Assembly: GCF_009766085.1 (NCBI RefSeq)
Contig: NZ_LMUF01000007.1
Location: forward strand, 302,504-366,503
Length of the DNA stretch: 64,000 nucleotides
Direction: 5' to 3'
DNA from: Burkholderia sp. S171
Lineage (GTDB): Bacteria; Pseudomonadota; Gammaproteobacteria; Burkholderiales; Burkholderiaceae
This document shows positions 43,285 through 51,990 of this stretch, one piece after another. The position numbers and the translations under genes are program-made. The notes beneath the pieces were generated by a model, which saw only the letters and a program-made list of their open reading frames with translations, made no database searches and was not told the DNA's origin. Numbering within the stretch: position 1 is the first letter of the stretch; each line of letters begins with the position of its first letter.

Positions 43285-43593
43285 ATGCCTGGTTTGAAGG
43301 AACTACTGGCGCAGCGCGAAGCGCTTCAACAGGAATTGGAGCAAGCGCGTCAGCAAGAAGCGGATCGCGCGCTACGCGAGATCGTTGCGAAAATGCGGGA
43401 ATATAAAATCTCCCTGCAGGAGCTGATAGGTACCCAAGCTCATGCCCGAATGGTGCCTCCGGTCCCGAACGCAAAGTACCGCGACCCGGCCACCGGGGCT
43501 ACGTGGAGCGGAAGGGGGCGGGCGCCCCAATGGATTGCAGACAAGAACCGCGACGATTTCCTTATCCAGCCGTCTTTGTTTCGCACTCAGTGA
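43285..43593 (+). CDS. H-NS family nucleoid protein
   Basis: 102 residues from the ATG at 43285 (an in-frame ATG lies 12 nt earlier; GGAAACGG serves the later one). The N-terminal coiled-coil oligomerisation region runs LKELLAQREALQQELEQARQ, and the C-terminal DNA-binding core is KYRDPATGATWSGRGRAPQW followed by IADKNRDDFLI, the Burkholderia BpH3/Bordetella BpH3-like form of H-NS. Such proteins silence horizontally acquired AT-rich DNA. Its position at the right end of an accessory cluster between two tRNA genes suggests it may have come with it. Confidence 0.92.
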   Translation: MPGLKELLAQREALQQELEQARQQEADRALREIVAKMREYKISLQELIGTQAHARMVPPVPNAKYRDPATGATWSGRGRAPQWIADKNRDDFLIQPSLFRTQ

Positions 43594-44485
43594 GGTGTCT
43601 CAGGGAGAGGTTCCGGCAGTCCGAGAAGACGCCGGCCTTCGATCCCGCTATGACGGTGCGAAACATCTGTTCCTGCTGTGTCGCGACATATCCGGGGATG
43701 TTTTTCGCCCCTAAATATTTCGGAGCATGGCCTGCGTATCATCTAGAGGATTGTGACCTGGCGCCAATTCAGTGCGTGCAGAGAATAGGAAGCATCCGTC
43801 TGCGCGGTTGCCGCACGACGACTCTCCTGTCGCAAGAATCGCAACACGCCATGAAGTACGCGCTCGGCAAGCCCATGTAGTCGCGAGCGTTGCAGGAGGA
43901 TCTATTCTCCGATGCGAATCAAAAAGCCGCCGATCACGCTCCAAAAACACGCTTCCCAAGATTAGGCTATCCGCTACCTACCAACTGCCGTTCACCCTCC
44001 CGAAGCTTCCCCGCCGCTCTGGATTTCGTCTGCTACACTGGATTCAAGCTCCTCTATTTGGCGCTCGGTTTGAGCTTGGCGTCAGCGACTGAGTCGCGAG
44101 TCAACACAACTCCACTCGAAGCTTGCTACTCCGCACACTAGACACCGAGCTCGGTCTTATAGAGAAGATTTTCACGGTCACTGTCCTGCTCGCATTGCAT
44201 TACCGCGACGACTCTGACTTCTTTCCAAAGCGCTGAAGTCGCGCCTGCCGATGAAGAGACACTTCACCTTCCTTCAAATAACGTGGCTCAGTAACGCGAC
44301 GCAGTAACTAGCCTCAATAACTAAACTCAGTAGGTAGTTCACCCACTCTTCAGCTAGGGATTCGCTATGAAGCAGTTAGCCGACTCAACCACGTTGACGT
44401 TTTTTCTGTTCATAGACCCGGCGCCACAATCGCACGCTCGAGCATCGGTCGTAGTCGCTGGGCGCGAGAGTGGGGGAGTATCGTC
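43594..44485. other. Gene-poor stretch inside the tRNA-flanked block
   Basis: 892 nt with only short frames that lack ribosome binding sites and family patterns. Base composition is lower in GC than the neighbours in the second half. A 13-bp tandem repeat lies at 44289-44340, and the right end should contain the promoter of the aldo/keto reductase gene. It may be decayed insertion DNA, but no transposase pattern is visible. Confidence 0.5.
44289..44340. repeat. Four imperfect tandem copies of a 13-bp unit
   Basis: Units at 44289-44301, 44302-44314, 44315-44327 and 44328-44340 share the core CAGTAACTA (or CAATAACTA, CAGTAGGTA). The copies differ at two to five positions, mostly in the last four bases. 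Confidence 0.65.
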
Positions 44486-45430
44486 ATGACTGAGCCGGCC
44501 GATTTTCGTAGCAAAAAGATGGCGCTCAATCACGGCGGTGGCCGTATGCCCGCGCTCGGATTTGGCACGCTTATTTCCGATGCAGCCACGACTACGACTG
44601 CTACCAGAGATGCGCTGGAAGCCGGATATCGACACATCGATTGCGCCGAGCGATATCGGAATGAGCGGGAAGTGGGTGATGGCCTGCGGGAAGGGCTCGC
44701 GGCTGCAGGAGTCGTGCGCGAAGACATCTTTGTAACCTCGAAATTGTGGAACACCAACCATCGGCCCGAACGTGTTCCACCGGCTTTCGAGGCGAGTCTT
44801 GAGCGGCTTGGGCTCGACTACTTGGATCTCTATCTCATTCACACTCCGTTTGCGTTTCAGCCAGGCGACGAACAGGATCCGCGCGATGAAAATGGCAATG
44901 TCATCTACGATAAAGACGTGACTTTGATCGACACGTGGAGGGCGATGGAAGATCTCGTCGGCCAGGGAAAATGCCGCGCCATCGGACTGTCTGACATCAC
45001 CTTGAACCGATTGCAGCCCCTTTACGAATTGGCACGAATTAAACCGGCCGTGGTGGAGGTCGAAGCGCATCCGTATCTTCCGGAAACAGAACTCCTGGAA
45101 TTCTGCAGGGAGAACGGCATAGTGTTTTTGGCCTTTGCGCCATTAGGTCATGGAATAAGGCCGGGGCCGCTTGAGGATCCTGTCGTATCCCAGATTGCCG
45201 CGCGAATTGGAAAGACGCCAGCACAGGTGCTGCTTGCCTGGGCGCTACAGCGCGGCGGGGCTGTGCTTACCACCCCCAAGACTGCGGTCCGCGCGCGCGA
45301 AAATTTCGACGTCTCCGCGCTGCCAGCAGACGCGTTTGACGAGATCAACCGGATTCAGACCCGGCAGAGGTTTAACGAGGTCGTCAATACCGGCAGCGGG
45401 GGCTTCCTCCCGCCAAGTAAATCATCGTGA
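44486..45430 (+). CDS. Aldo/keto reductase
   Basis: 314 residues, a (beta/alpha)8-barrel AKR. The catalytic tetrad is visible: Asp and Tyr in HIDCAERYRNE, Lys in VTSKLWNT and His in LYLIHTPF. The NADP-binding C-terminal region includes TTPKTAVRARENFDV. Family members reduce aldehydes, ketones or sugars with NADPH. It is followed 27 nt later by a SnoaL-like gene, so the two probably form a small operon, separate from the ABC cluster. Confidence 0.9.
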   Translation: MTEPADFRSKKMALNHGGGRMPALGFGTLISDAATTTTATRDALEAGYRHIDCAERYRNEREVGDGLREGLAAAGVVREDIFVTSKLWNTNHRPERVPPAFEASLERLGLDYLDLYLIHTPFAFQPGDEQDPRDENGNVIYDKDVTLIDTWRAMEDLVGQGKCRAIGLSDITLNRLQPLYELARIKPAVVEVEAHPYLPETELLEFCRENGIVFLAFAPLGHGIRPGPLEDPVVSQIAARIGKTPAQVLLAWALQRGGAVLTTPKTAVRARENFDVSALPADAFDEINRIQTRQRFNEVVNTGSGGFLPPSKSS

Positions 45431-45457
45431 AACGTGGACTGCGTCCGGAGGCAGCCG

Positions 45458-45841
45458 ATGCATGAGGAAAAAATACGTGAAGCCCTGAATGCGCACTGGA
45501 ATGCGTCGGCGGCCGGCGACCTCAACGCGGAGCACGAGATTTACGATGACGATGCCATCTGTGATTATCCGCAATCAGGTGAACGCATCCTCGGGCGGCT
45601 CAATCTGCAGGCGTTGCGGGGTCATCATCCAGAAAAGCCATCGGGTTTCGAGGTCAGGCGACTTCAGGGAAACGGCAATCTCTGGATCACGGAATACTCG
45701 ATCACTTATAAAGCGCGAGCGGCGTACACGGTGAGCATCATGGAGTTCTGCAACGGTAAGGTCGTTCACGAGACCCAGTATTTTTCGGATCCCTTCGAAG
45801 CACCGGGTTGGCGGAGCCAATGGGTGGAGCAGATCGCGTGA
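45458..45841 (+). CDS. SnoaL-like/NTF2-fold protein
   Basis: 127 residues from the ATG at 45458, which follows CGGAGG by 7 nt; a GTG at 45434 in frame has no such site. The pattern REALNAHWNASAAGDLNAEH, YDDDAICDYPQSGERILGR and the terminal ETQYFSDPFEAPGWRSQW are typical of SnoaL-like proteins that act as cyclases, isomerases or small-molecule binders. It follows the aldo/keto reductase gene closely and may act on the same compound. Confidence 0.82.
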   Translation: MHEEKIREALNAHWNASAAGDLNAEHEIYDDDAICDYPQSGERILGRLNLQALRGHHPEKPSGFEVRRLQGNGNLWITEYSITYKARAAYTVSIMEFCNGKVVHETQYFSDPFEAPGWRSQWVEQIA

Positions 45842-46041
45842 CGTCGCGTTGCGGCGAGAGGAGGTGCGGTTTCGTGGTCACACGCATTTCGTTGACGATG
45901 ACCTCGCCGACCTCGCCGACTACTGTGGCGAAACGCCCGTTCCGACTTGGGTTCGACGTATCTGGCGGGGCGTTGCACCGACGCCGGAGCGCGGCAAAAT
46001 GCTGGAAATTACTAGAACAACCCGGACCGAAGAAAACAAAA

Positions 46042-46071
46042 AACCCCGTAATCACAAGGATTGACGGGGTT
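46042..46071 (-). terminator. Terminator of the second tRNA-Leu gene
   Basis: AACCCCGT (46042-46049) pairs with ACGGGGTT (46064-46071) around a 14-nt loop. On the minus strand the stem is followed by TTTTGTTTTC. It lies 36 nt after the tRNA 3' end and can also stop plus-strand transcription from the SnoaL gene. Confidence 0.88.
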
Positions 46072-46107
46072 TTCCGGACTTCTTCGGATTGCTCCGAATT
46101 TGAATCT

Positions 46108-46192
46108 TGGTGCCCAAGAGAGGACTCGAACCTCCACGCCTTGCGGCGCATGGACCTGAACCATGTGCGTCTACCAATTCCGCCACCTGGGC
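46108..46192 (-). tRNA. tRNA-Leu(CAG), copy 2
   Basis: 85 nt with encoded CCA, anticodon CAG, identical to the copy at 31031 except for one base in the variable arm, where this copy has the fully paired CGCC/GGCG stem. It stands next to rnr, divergently, which I recall as the conserved arrangement in Burkholderia genomes, and would then be the ancestral copy. Confidence 0.97.
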
Positions 46193-46512
46193 AGGGTGCG
46201 TGTGCAACAAAGAACGCAATTATAGCCGGGCGTATCGCGCTGTCAAGCATTTTGAGACTCAAACTGAAACTCGGCTCCGAGCCAGTACCCATATGGCTTG
46301 CGAGCCGATGTGGGCCGGTTGGCGGGTGTTAGAATGGCTCGCAAACTATTCGTGAACGAACCGGAACAACGTTAAGTGCAACGTCCCGGCAACGCGCCGA
46401 TCTGGCCCCGGCGGGGCTGGAAAGTAAAGCCGGGATGGGATCCCGAGAAGTAGATGTGATCCCCCATTAACCGCGACATTCAGTTAGACGAGAAGAGATC
46501 ATCGATAAGCCC
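46193..46512. other. tRNA-Leu promoter and structured leader of rnr
   Basis: 320 nt with no ORF. It holds the tRNA promoter and the rnr upstream region. Two compact hairpins lie close together before rnr: GCCCC/GGGGC with a 3-nt loop (46405-46417) and CGGGAT/ATCCCG with a 3-nt loop (46431-46445). Confidence 0.5.
46219..46246 (-). promoter_or_regulatory. Promoter of tRNA-Leu copy 2
   Basis: On the minus strand TTGACA (46246-46241) and TATAAT (46224-46219) are both consensus and 16 nt apart, ending 26 nt before the tRNA 5' end. Confidence 0.9.
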
Positions 46513-49029
46513 TTGAACAAATATCCGTATCCGATTCCGAGCCGCGAAGAAATTCTCGGCGTGTTGCGCACGAGCGAGGCTCCGCTCGCCGCGAATGACA
46601 TCGCCGAAGCTCTGTCGATCAAGCGCCAGGAGCGCGAGGGATTTTTCAAGCGATTGGGAGCCATGGAGCGTGACGGCCAGGTCCGTCTCGACAAACGCGG
46701 CTATTACCAACTCACGCATCCCTCGAACTTCGTTGCCGGCCGTGTTCAAGGCCATCGCGACGGCTTCGGCTTCCTGATTCGCGACGACGGCCAGGACGAC
46801 CTGTTCCTGCCCAACGGCGAAATGCAGAAGGTCATGCACAACGACCGCGTGCTCGCGCGCATTGTCGGGTATGACCGTCGCGGGCGGCCTGAAGGCCATA
46901 TCGTGGAAGTCACGGACCGTGCGAACAAACGCATCATCGGCCGGCTGATCAGCGAGAACGGCGCGCTGATCCTCGTGCCCGAAGACAAGCGCATAGGCCA
47001 CGACATCCTGATCACGCAGAATCCGAAGAAGGCGAAAGTGGGGCAGGTGGTATCGGTGGATCTCACCGACTTCCCGAGCCGCCATTCGCAGCCGCTCGGA
47101 CGCGTGGCGGAAGTGATCGGCGACATTGACGATCCGGGCATGGAGATCGAGATCGCGGTGCGCAAATACGGCGTGCCGCACGAGTTCAGCGACCGCGCGC
47201 TTGAGCAGGCTTCGAAGCTGCCGGACGAAGTGCGCCCCGTCGACATCCGGCATCGCGTGGATCTGCGCGATGTGCCGCTGGTCACTATCGACGGCGAAGA
47301 TGCCCGCGATTTCGACGACGCCGTGTATTGCGAGCCCATGACAGTCGGCCGGGGTACGGGCTTTCGTTTATTGGTCGCGATTGCCGACGTCTCGCATTAC
47401 GTGCGCCCGAACGAGGCGCTCGATGTCGATGCGCTGGATCGCAGCACATCGGTGTATTTCCCGCGCCGCGTGATTCCCATGCTGCCCGAGAAGTTGTCGA
47501 ACGGGCTGTGTTCGCTGAATCCGCATGTGGATCGTTGTGTGCTCGTCTGCGACATGGTGATCACCGCGCGCGGCGAGATCAAGGCGTACCAGTTCTATCC
47601 GTCCGTAATGCATTCGGCTGCCCGGCTGACGTATACGGAAGTTGCGTCGGTCCTGACTAACACCAAGGGACCGGAAGCGGCGAAGCGCGCCGACCTGTTG
47701 CCGCAATTGCAGAACCTGTACGGCGTCTATAAGTCGCTGCACGCGGCACGCCAGAAGCGCGGTGCGATCGATTTCGATACGACTGAGACGTATATCGTCT
47801 GCAATGCGCAGGGCAAGATCGAGCAGATCGTGCCGCGACATCGCAATGACGCGCATCGGTTGATCGAGGAATGCATGCTGGCCGCGAACGTGTGCGCCGC
47901 CGACTTCCTCAAGCGCCACAAGCATCCGGGGTTGTATCGCGTACATGCCGGGCCGACGCCCGAAAAGCTCGAAAACCTGCGGGCGTTCTTGCGCGGCGTA
48001 GGTTTGTCGCTGGGCGGCGGCGAAAAGCCGCACGCAAGCGATTACGCTGCGCTCATGGCCATGGTCCGTGACCGGCCGGACGCGCAGATGTTGCAGAGCA
48101 TGGTACTGCGCTCCATGCAGCAAGCCGTCTACAGTCCGGACAACATCGGCCACTTCGGGCTCGCGTACGAAGCGTATGCGCACTTCACGAGCCCGATTCG
48201 CCGGTATCCCGACTTGCTCACGCATCGCGCGATCTACGCCATCTTGCAAGGCAAGAAGTATCAGCCCGAGGTTGGCCACGACACCACGCTCAGCACGGGT
48301 CTCACGAAGGCCGCGCGGGCCATGCAGAAATCCGACGACGAATCGCGCAGCCGTCAGCGCAACAATGTCGCGATCTGGGAAGAACTCGGCCTGCATTGTT
48401 CGTCGAATGAGCGCCGTGCCGACGAAGCATCGCGCGACGTGGAAGCCTGGCTCAAGTGCTATTTCATGCGCGACAAGCTAGGCGAGGAATACGGCGGCAT
48501 GGTGAACGGCGTGACAACGTTCGGGATCTTCGTGCAACTGGATTCGCTGTTTATCGAAGGGCTGGTGCATATCACCGAACTGGGCGCCGACTACTTCCAG
48601 TACGACGAGATCAAGAACGAGTTGCGCGGCGAACGCACGGGTATCCGGTACCGGATGTCGGACCGGGTGCGCGTGCAGGTCAGCCGTGTCGATCTGGATT
48701 CACGCAAGATCGACTTCCGGCTGGTCCGCGATACGCCCGTCAAGCCGCCAGGACGCACCACGGCGCCTGCCGTCGAGCACTCCGCCATGAATGGCGCGGG
48801 TGCGGGCGCGGGACCGCGTGTGCGGCCGTTCCCGTCGGACGAAGGCAGTAGCGTGAATAGCCGGCGGCGCGACCGCGGCGGCAAGAAGGCGGCATCCCAG
48901 GCTATGGGCAAGGCAGCCGCCGCTGCTGCATTGCCGCCTACTATCGCCAAGGATGTAGCGGTGGCGAAGAAACGCGGCACGGCGCCGAAGGCGGCGGCCA
49001 AGAGTCACCCGCCACGCAAGAAGCGCTGA
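46513..49029 (+). CDS. rnr: Ribonuclease R
   Basis: 838 residues, a 3'-to-5' exoribonuclease that degrades structured RNA. The start is a TTG (reading MNKYPYPIPSREEILGVLRT); no in-frame ATG or GTG lies nearby upstream. In order come an N-terminal winged helix, two cold-shock domains (GRVQGHRDGFGFLI), the RNB catalytic domain with the metal-binding IDGEDARDFDDAV and HFTSPIRRYPDLLTHR, an S1 domain (YGGMVNGVTTFGIFVQL), and a basic Ala/Lys tail of about 90 residues. It is followed by rlmB, the order found in E. coli and Burkholderia. Confidence 0.97.
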   Translation: MNKYPYPIPSREEILGVLRTSEAPLAANDIAEALSIKRQEREGFFKRLGAMERDGQVRLDKRGYYQLTHPSNFVAGRVQGHRDGFGFLIRDDGQDDLFLPNGEMQKVMHNDRVLARIVGYDRRGRPEGHIVEVTDRANKRIIGRLISENGALILVPEDKRIGHDILITQNPKKAKVGQVVSVDLTDFPSRHSQPLGRVAEVIGDIDDPGMEIEIAVRKYGVPHEFSDRALEQASKLPDEVRPVDIRHRVDLRDVPLVTIDGEDARDFDDAVYCEPMTVGRGTGFRLLVAIADVSHYVRPNEALDVDALDRSTSVYFPRRVIPMLPEKLSNGLCSLNPHVDRCVLVCDMVITARGEIKAYQFYPSVMHSAARLTYTEVASVLTNTKGPEAAKRADLLPQLQNLYGVYKSLHAARQKRGAIDFDTTETYIVCNAQGKIEQIVPRHRNDAHRLIEECMLAANVCAADFLKRHKHPGLYRVHAGPTPEKLENLRAFLRGVGLSLGGGEKPHASDYAALMAMVRDRPDAQMLQSMVLRSMQQAVYSPDNIGHFGLAYEAYAHFTSPIRRYPDLLTHRAIYAILQGKKYQPEVGHDTTLSTGLTKAARAMQKSDDESRSRQRNNVAIWEELGLHCSSNERRADEASRDVEAWLKCYFMRDKLGEEYGGMVNGVTTFGIFVQLDSLFIEGLVHITELGADYFQYDEIKNELRGERTGIRYRMSDRVRVQVSRVDLDSRKIDFRLVRDTPVKPPGRTTAPAVEHSAMNGAGAGAGPRVRPFPSDEGSSVNSRRRDRGGKKAASQAMGKAAAAAALPPTIAKDVAVAKKRGTAPKAAAKSHPPRKKR

Positions 49030-49063
49030 GGCGCGCGGTAGCGACGAAGGCGACGCGCCTCAG
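49026..49063 (+). terminator. Long hairpin overlapping the rnr stop codon
   Basis: A perfect 10-bp inverted repeat CTGAGGCGCG (49026-49035) with its complement at 49054-49063 and an 18-nt loop. The TGA stop of rnr is inside the left arm. Only TTTGAAA follows, so it may attenuate rather than terminate before rlmB, or protect the 3' end. Confidence 0.5.
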
Positions 49064-49142
49064 TTTGAAATGCGCGGCCCGATGCATCATGCACCGGGCC
49101 GCGTTTCCATTTTGTTTTGTTTGAATACGGTCTGGTCCAGTC

Positions 49143-49886
49143 ATGTCACGTCTCAAAGTTTTGTATGGTTTTCACGCGGTGACCGCACGGGTTCGCGCCG
49201 ACGCATCCACTATCGAAGAAATTCTCTACGATCCGACCCGCAAGGACCGGCGTATGACGGATTTCTTGCGCACGGCGAAGGAAGCGGGCATTCGCCTGAT
49301 CGCCGCCGATGAAGCGCGCTTGTGGGGCCTGTCGGGCAACGTCGGCCATCAAGGCGTGGTGGCGCGCGCGACCGACATGCCGCTCGCGCAGAACCTGGCG
49401 GAACTGCTCGACGGCGTCAGCGGTACGCCCTTGCTGCTGGTGCTCGATGGCGTGACCGACCCGCATAACCTCGGTGCGTGTTTGCGTGTAGCCGATGCCG
49501 CCGGCGCGCATGCCGTGATCGCTCCGCGCGATCGTTCGGCCGGGCTGAACGCAACCGCCGCGAAGGTCGCGAGCGGCGCCGCTGAAACCGTGCCGTACAT
49601 CACGGTGACGAATCTGGCGCGTGCGTTGCGCGAGTTGAAGGACGCGGGCGTGTGGGTGATCGGGACATCAGGCGATGCGACCGCAAGCGTCTACGAGACG
49701 AAGCTCGATGGTCCAGTGGCGATTGTTGTCGGTGCGGAAGGCGAGGGCATGCGACGCCTCACCGGCGAAACTTGCGACGAGATCATGAAGATCCCGATGG
49801 CGGGCAGCGTCGAGAGTCTGAATGTATCGGTGGCGAGCGGGATTTGTTTGTTCGAAGCGGTCAGGCAACGGTCGCTGAAGAAGTAA
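49143..49886 (+). CDS. rlmB: 23S rRNA G2251 2'-O-methyltransferase
   Basis: 247 residues of the SPOUT family. The N-terminal L30e-like substrate domain begins LKVLYGFHAVTARVR. The knotted catalytic domain has the three family motifs: DGVTDPHNLGACLRVADAAG with N in motif 1, VVGAEGEGMRRL in motif 2 and IPMAGSVESLNVSVASGI in motif 3. It methylates the ribosomal peptidyl-transferase P-loop. It follows rnr by 113 nt and precedes the amidase gene by 9 nt. Confidence 0.96.
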   Translation: MSRLKVLYGFHAVTARVRADASTIEEILYDPTRKDRRMTDFLRTAKEAGIRLIAADEARLWGLSGNVGHQGVVARATDMPLAQNLAELLDGVSGTPLLLVLDGVTDPHNLGACLRVADAAGAHAVIAPRDRSAGLNATAAKVASGAAETVPYITVTNLARALRELKDAGVWVIGTSGDATASVYETKLDGPVAIVVGAEGEGMRRLTGETCDEIMKIPMAGSVESLNVSVASGICLFEAVRQRSLKK

Positions 49887-49895
49887 TCGCACCTC

Positions 49896-50726
49896 ATGCG
49901 TTTTCGCTCCACCGTCATTTGCAGTGTGTGCTGCGCGCTGCTCGCCGCGTGCTCCAGCACTGAGATCAATCGCGGCGCCTACATAGCCGACACGCGCTAT
50001 CACGCGCCCAGCGCCGACTCGCGTGTGCGCTTTCTTGTCATGCATTACACGCAAGGTAACGAAGCGCGATCGCTCGCAGTCCTGACGGGTGATGACGTCA
50101 GCGTGCACTACGTTGTGCCGGATAATCCGCCCATCGAGAACGGCGAGCCGGTGGTCTATCAGCTCGTGCCCGAATCGGAGCGCGCGTGGCATGCGGGCAA
50201 AAGCGAATGGCAGGGAACGACGGAGTTGAACGCCGCATCGATAGGCATTGAAAACGTCAACGTGGGTCCTGTCGATACACCGCAGGGACGCACGTGGCAG
50301 CCGTATCCGCCGGCGCAGGTCGATGCGCTCGTGAAGCTCGCGAAGGACATTGTCGCGCGCTACAAGATTCCGCCCACCCGCGTGGTGGGTCATAGCGATA
50401 TCGCGCCGCAACGCAAGACCGATCCGGGTCCGGCATTCCCCTGGCGCACGCTTTACGACAACGGTGTTGGTGCGTGGCCGGATGACGCAACAGTGGCACA
50501 ACATCTTGCCGGACGTGATCCCAAGTCGCTGGTCGATGTAGCCTCCCTGCAGCAAAAACTTCAGCGATACGGCTATGACGTCGCGACCGACGGCGTGCTC
50601 GACGACAAATCGCGCCGCGTGATCGCCGCATTCCAGATGCACTTTCGCCCCGCTGATTACGCGGGCAATCCCGATGCGCAAACCGATGCAATCGCGGCCG
50701 CGTTGCTCGATAAATACGTCCCTTAA
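49896..50726 (+). CDS. amiD: Lipoprotein N-acetylmuramoyl-L-alanine amidase
   Basis: 276 residues. A lipoprotein signal ends in the lipobox LLAAC (C19), so the enzyme should be anchored to the outer membrane. The amidase_2 domain has the zinc histidines in VMHYTQG and VVGHSDIAPQRKTDPGPAFPW, and a C-terminal peptidoglycan-binding domain (SLQQKLQRYGYDVATDGVLD). This is the AmiD rather than cytosolic AmpD layout, used to cut the amide bond in muropeptides. It follows rlmB by 9 nt. Its last codons are part of a 16-bp tandem duplication that reaches past the stop. Confidence 0.92.
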   Translation: MRFRSTVICSVCCALLAACSSTEINRGAYIADTRYHAPSADSRVRFLVMHYTQGNEARSLAVLTGDDVSVHYVVPDNPPIENGEPVVYQLVPESERAWHAGKSEWQGTTELNAASIGIENVNVGPVDTPQGRTWQPYPPAQVDALVKLAKDIVARYKIPPTRVVGHSDIAPQRKTDPGPAFPWRTLYDNGVGAWPDDATVAQHLAGRDPKSLVDVASLQQKLQRYGYDVATDGVLDDKSRRVIAAFQMHFRPADYAGNPDAQTDAIAAALLDKYVP

Positions 50727-50742
50727 TAAATACGTCCCTAAA
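50711..50742. repeat. 16-bp tandem duplication at the end of amiD
   Basis: TAAATACGTCCCTTAA (50711-50726) is repeated as TAAATACGTCCCTAAA (50727-50742). The first copy encodes the last residues and stop of the amidase. Confidence 0.9.
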
Positions 50743-50757
50743 AGGCCCTTCGCCTCC

Positions 50758-51150
50758 ATGTCCGATCTTTTTTTGCCGCTGCGCTCCGTCCATATGACCT
50801 GCGCTGCGCTCAGCATCCTGGGTTTTGTCATTCGCTATATCTGGATGCTGCGTGAATCGCCGCTGCTGCAAAAACGCGCGGTGAAGATCGTGCCGCATAT
50901 CGTGGATACGGTGCTGCTGTTGAGCGCAATCGGGCTGGTGGGAATCATCGGCTTTGGGCCGAATGCGGCGTGGCTGTCGGCGAAGATTGCCGGGCTGATC
51001 GTGTATATCGTGCTTGGCACGCTCGCGCTCAAACGCGGTCGCACGAAGGGTGCGCGAGCGGTGTTCGGCCTGCTGGCAATCATTGTGTTTGCGTTCATTG
51101 CATCGGTAGCGCGCACGCATAATCCGCTCGGCTTTTTCATGCAAGTGTGA
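50758..51150 (+). CDS. SirB-family small membrane protein
   Basis: 130 residues from the ATG at 50758; the frame upstream overlaps amiD. Four membrane segments are visible, with the conserved opening LPLRSVHMTCAALSILGFVI and the later VKIVPHIVDTVLLLSAIGL, as in the SirB2 family. The biochemical function of the family is not known; E. coli members affect invasion-gene regulators indirectly. It is 31 nt after amiD and in the same direction as rlmB-amiD and rpiA. Confidence 0.85.
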   Translation: MSDLFLPLRSVHMTCAALSILGFVIRYIWMLRESPLLQKRAVKIVPHIVDTVLLLSAIGLVGIIGFGPNAAWLSAKIAGLIVYIVLGTLALKRGRTKGARAVFGLLAIIVFAFIASVARTHNPLGFFMQV

Positions 51151-51238
51151 GCGCGCGGCATCGCCGCTGCCGCGAAAACGCTGCGCGGCCCCGCTCAGCT
51201 AGAATTGAGGTTTCCCCTTTTACGCTGTCACACCCGCC

Positions 51239-51934
51239 ATGACCCAAGACGAACTGAAGCAACTGGTCGCCGCCGAAGCGGCCGCCTATGTCCATGCCAA
51301 CGTACCCGAAGGCGCGGTGATTGGCGTCGGCACGGGCACGACGGCGAATTGTTTTATCGATGCCATCGCCAGCACGAAGTCGCGGTATCGCGGGGCGGTA
51401 TCGAGCTCGCTTGCTACTACCGCCCGGCTCGAAGCACATGGTTTCAAGGTGCTGGAGTTGAACGAGATCGAATCGTTGCCGGTGTACGTGGACGGCGCTG
51501 ACGAAATCGACCCGCATGGCGCGATGATCAAGGGCGGCGGCGGTGCGCTTACGCGCGAGAAGATCGTGGCGTCGGTGGCAGACGTGTTTGTTTGTATCGC
51601 GGACGGAAGTAAGCGGGTCGAGGTGCTTGGCACGTTCCCGTTGCCCATCGAAGTCGTGCCCATGGCGCGCACGGCGATCGGCCGGCGCATCACAGCATTG
51701 GGCGGCGTTCCGGTGCTGCGCGTGACCACGGACGGCGCCCCGTTTATCACCGACAATGGCAACGAGATCATCGACGTGAAGACGCTGAAGATCACCGATC
51801 CGCTCGCACTCGAAGCACAACTGAATGCGTGGCCGGGCGTGGTGACGGTGGGCTTGTTCGCGGCGCGCGGGGCGAATGTGTGTTTGCTCGGAACGCCGGG
51901 TGGCGTGGAACGGATCGATTACACGCGGCGCTAA
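51239..51934 (+). CDS. rpiA: Ribose-5-phosphate isomerase A
   Basis: 231 residues, the standard length. Conserved blocks: [15 protein letters not shown] (phosphate loop), [20 protein letters not shown] with the catalytic Asp/Glu region, [10 protein letters not shown] and the terminal [14 protein letters not shown]. It interconverts ribose-5-phosphate and ribulose-5-phosphate in the cytosol. It is 88 nt after the SirB-like gene and has its own terminator. Confidence 0.97.
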   Translation: MTQDELKQLVAAEAAAYVHANVPEGAVIGVGTGTTANCFIDAIASTKSRYRGAVSSSLATTARLEAHGFKVLELNEIESLPVYVDGADEIDPHGAMIKGGGGALTREKIVASVADVFVCIADGSKRVEVLGTFPLPIEVVPMARTAIGRRITALGGVPVLRVTTDGAPFITDNGNEIIDVKTLKITDPLALEAQLNAWPGVVTVGLFAARGANVCLLGTPGGVERIDYTRR

Positions 51935-51957
51935 CGGCTGCAGTCAGTTCCGACCGT

Positions 51958-51990
51958 GCGCGGAGGCCTTCGGACCGACCGCGCTTTTTT
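51958..51990 (+). terminator. Terminator after rpiA
   Basis: GCGCGG (51958-51963) pairs with CCGCGC (51979-51984) and is followed directly by TTTTTT (51985-51990), 24 nt after the rpiA stop. Confidence 0.85.

Noticed and set aside
43503..44141. Short overlapping frames between H-NS and the aldo/keto reductase
   Set aside because: They overlap each other on both strands, lack ribosome binding sites and show no conserved motif.
31031..46192. Integrase or attachment core beyond the tRNA copies
   Set aside because: No tyrosine recombinase frame or other att-like repeat outside the tRNA sequence was found, so no integration mechanism is claimed.
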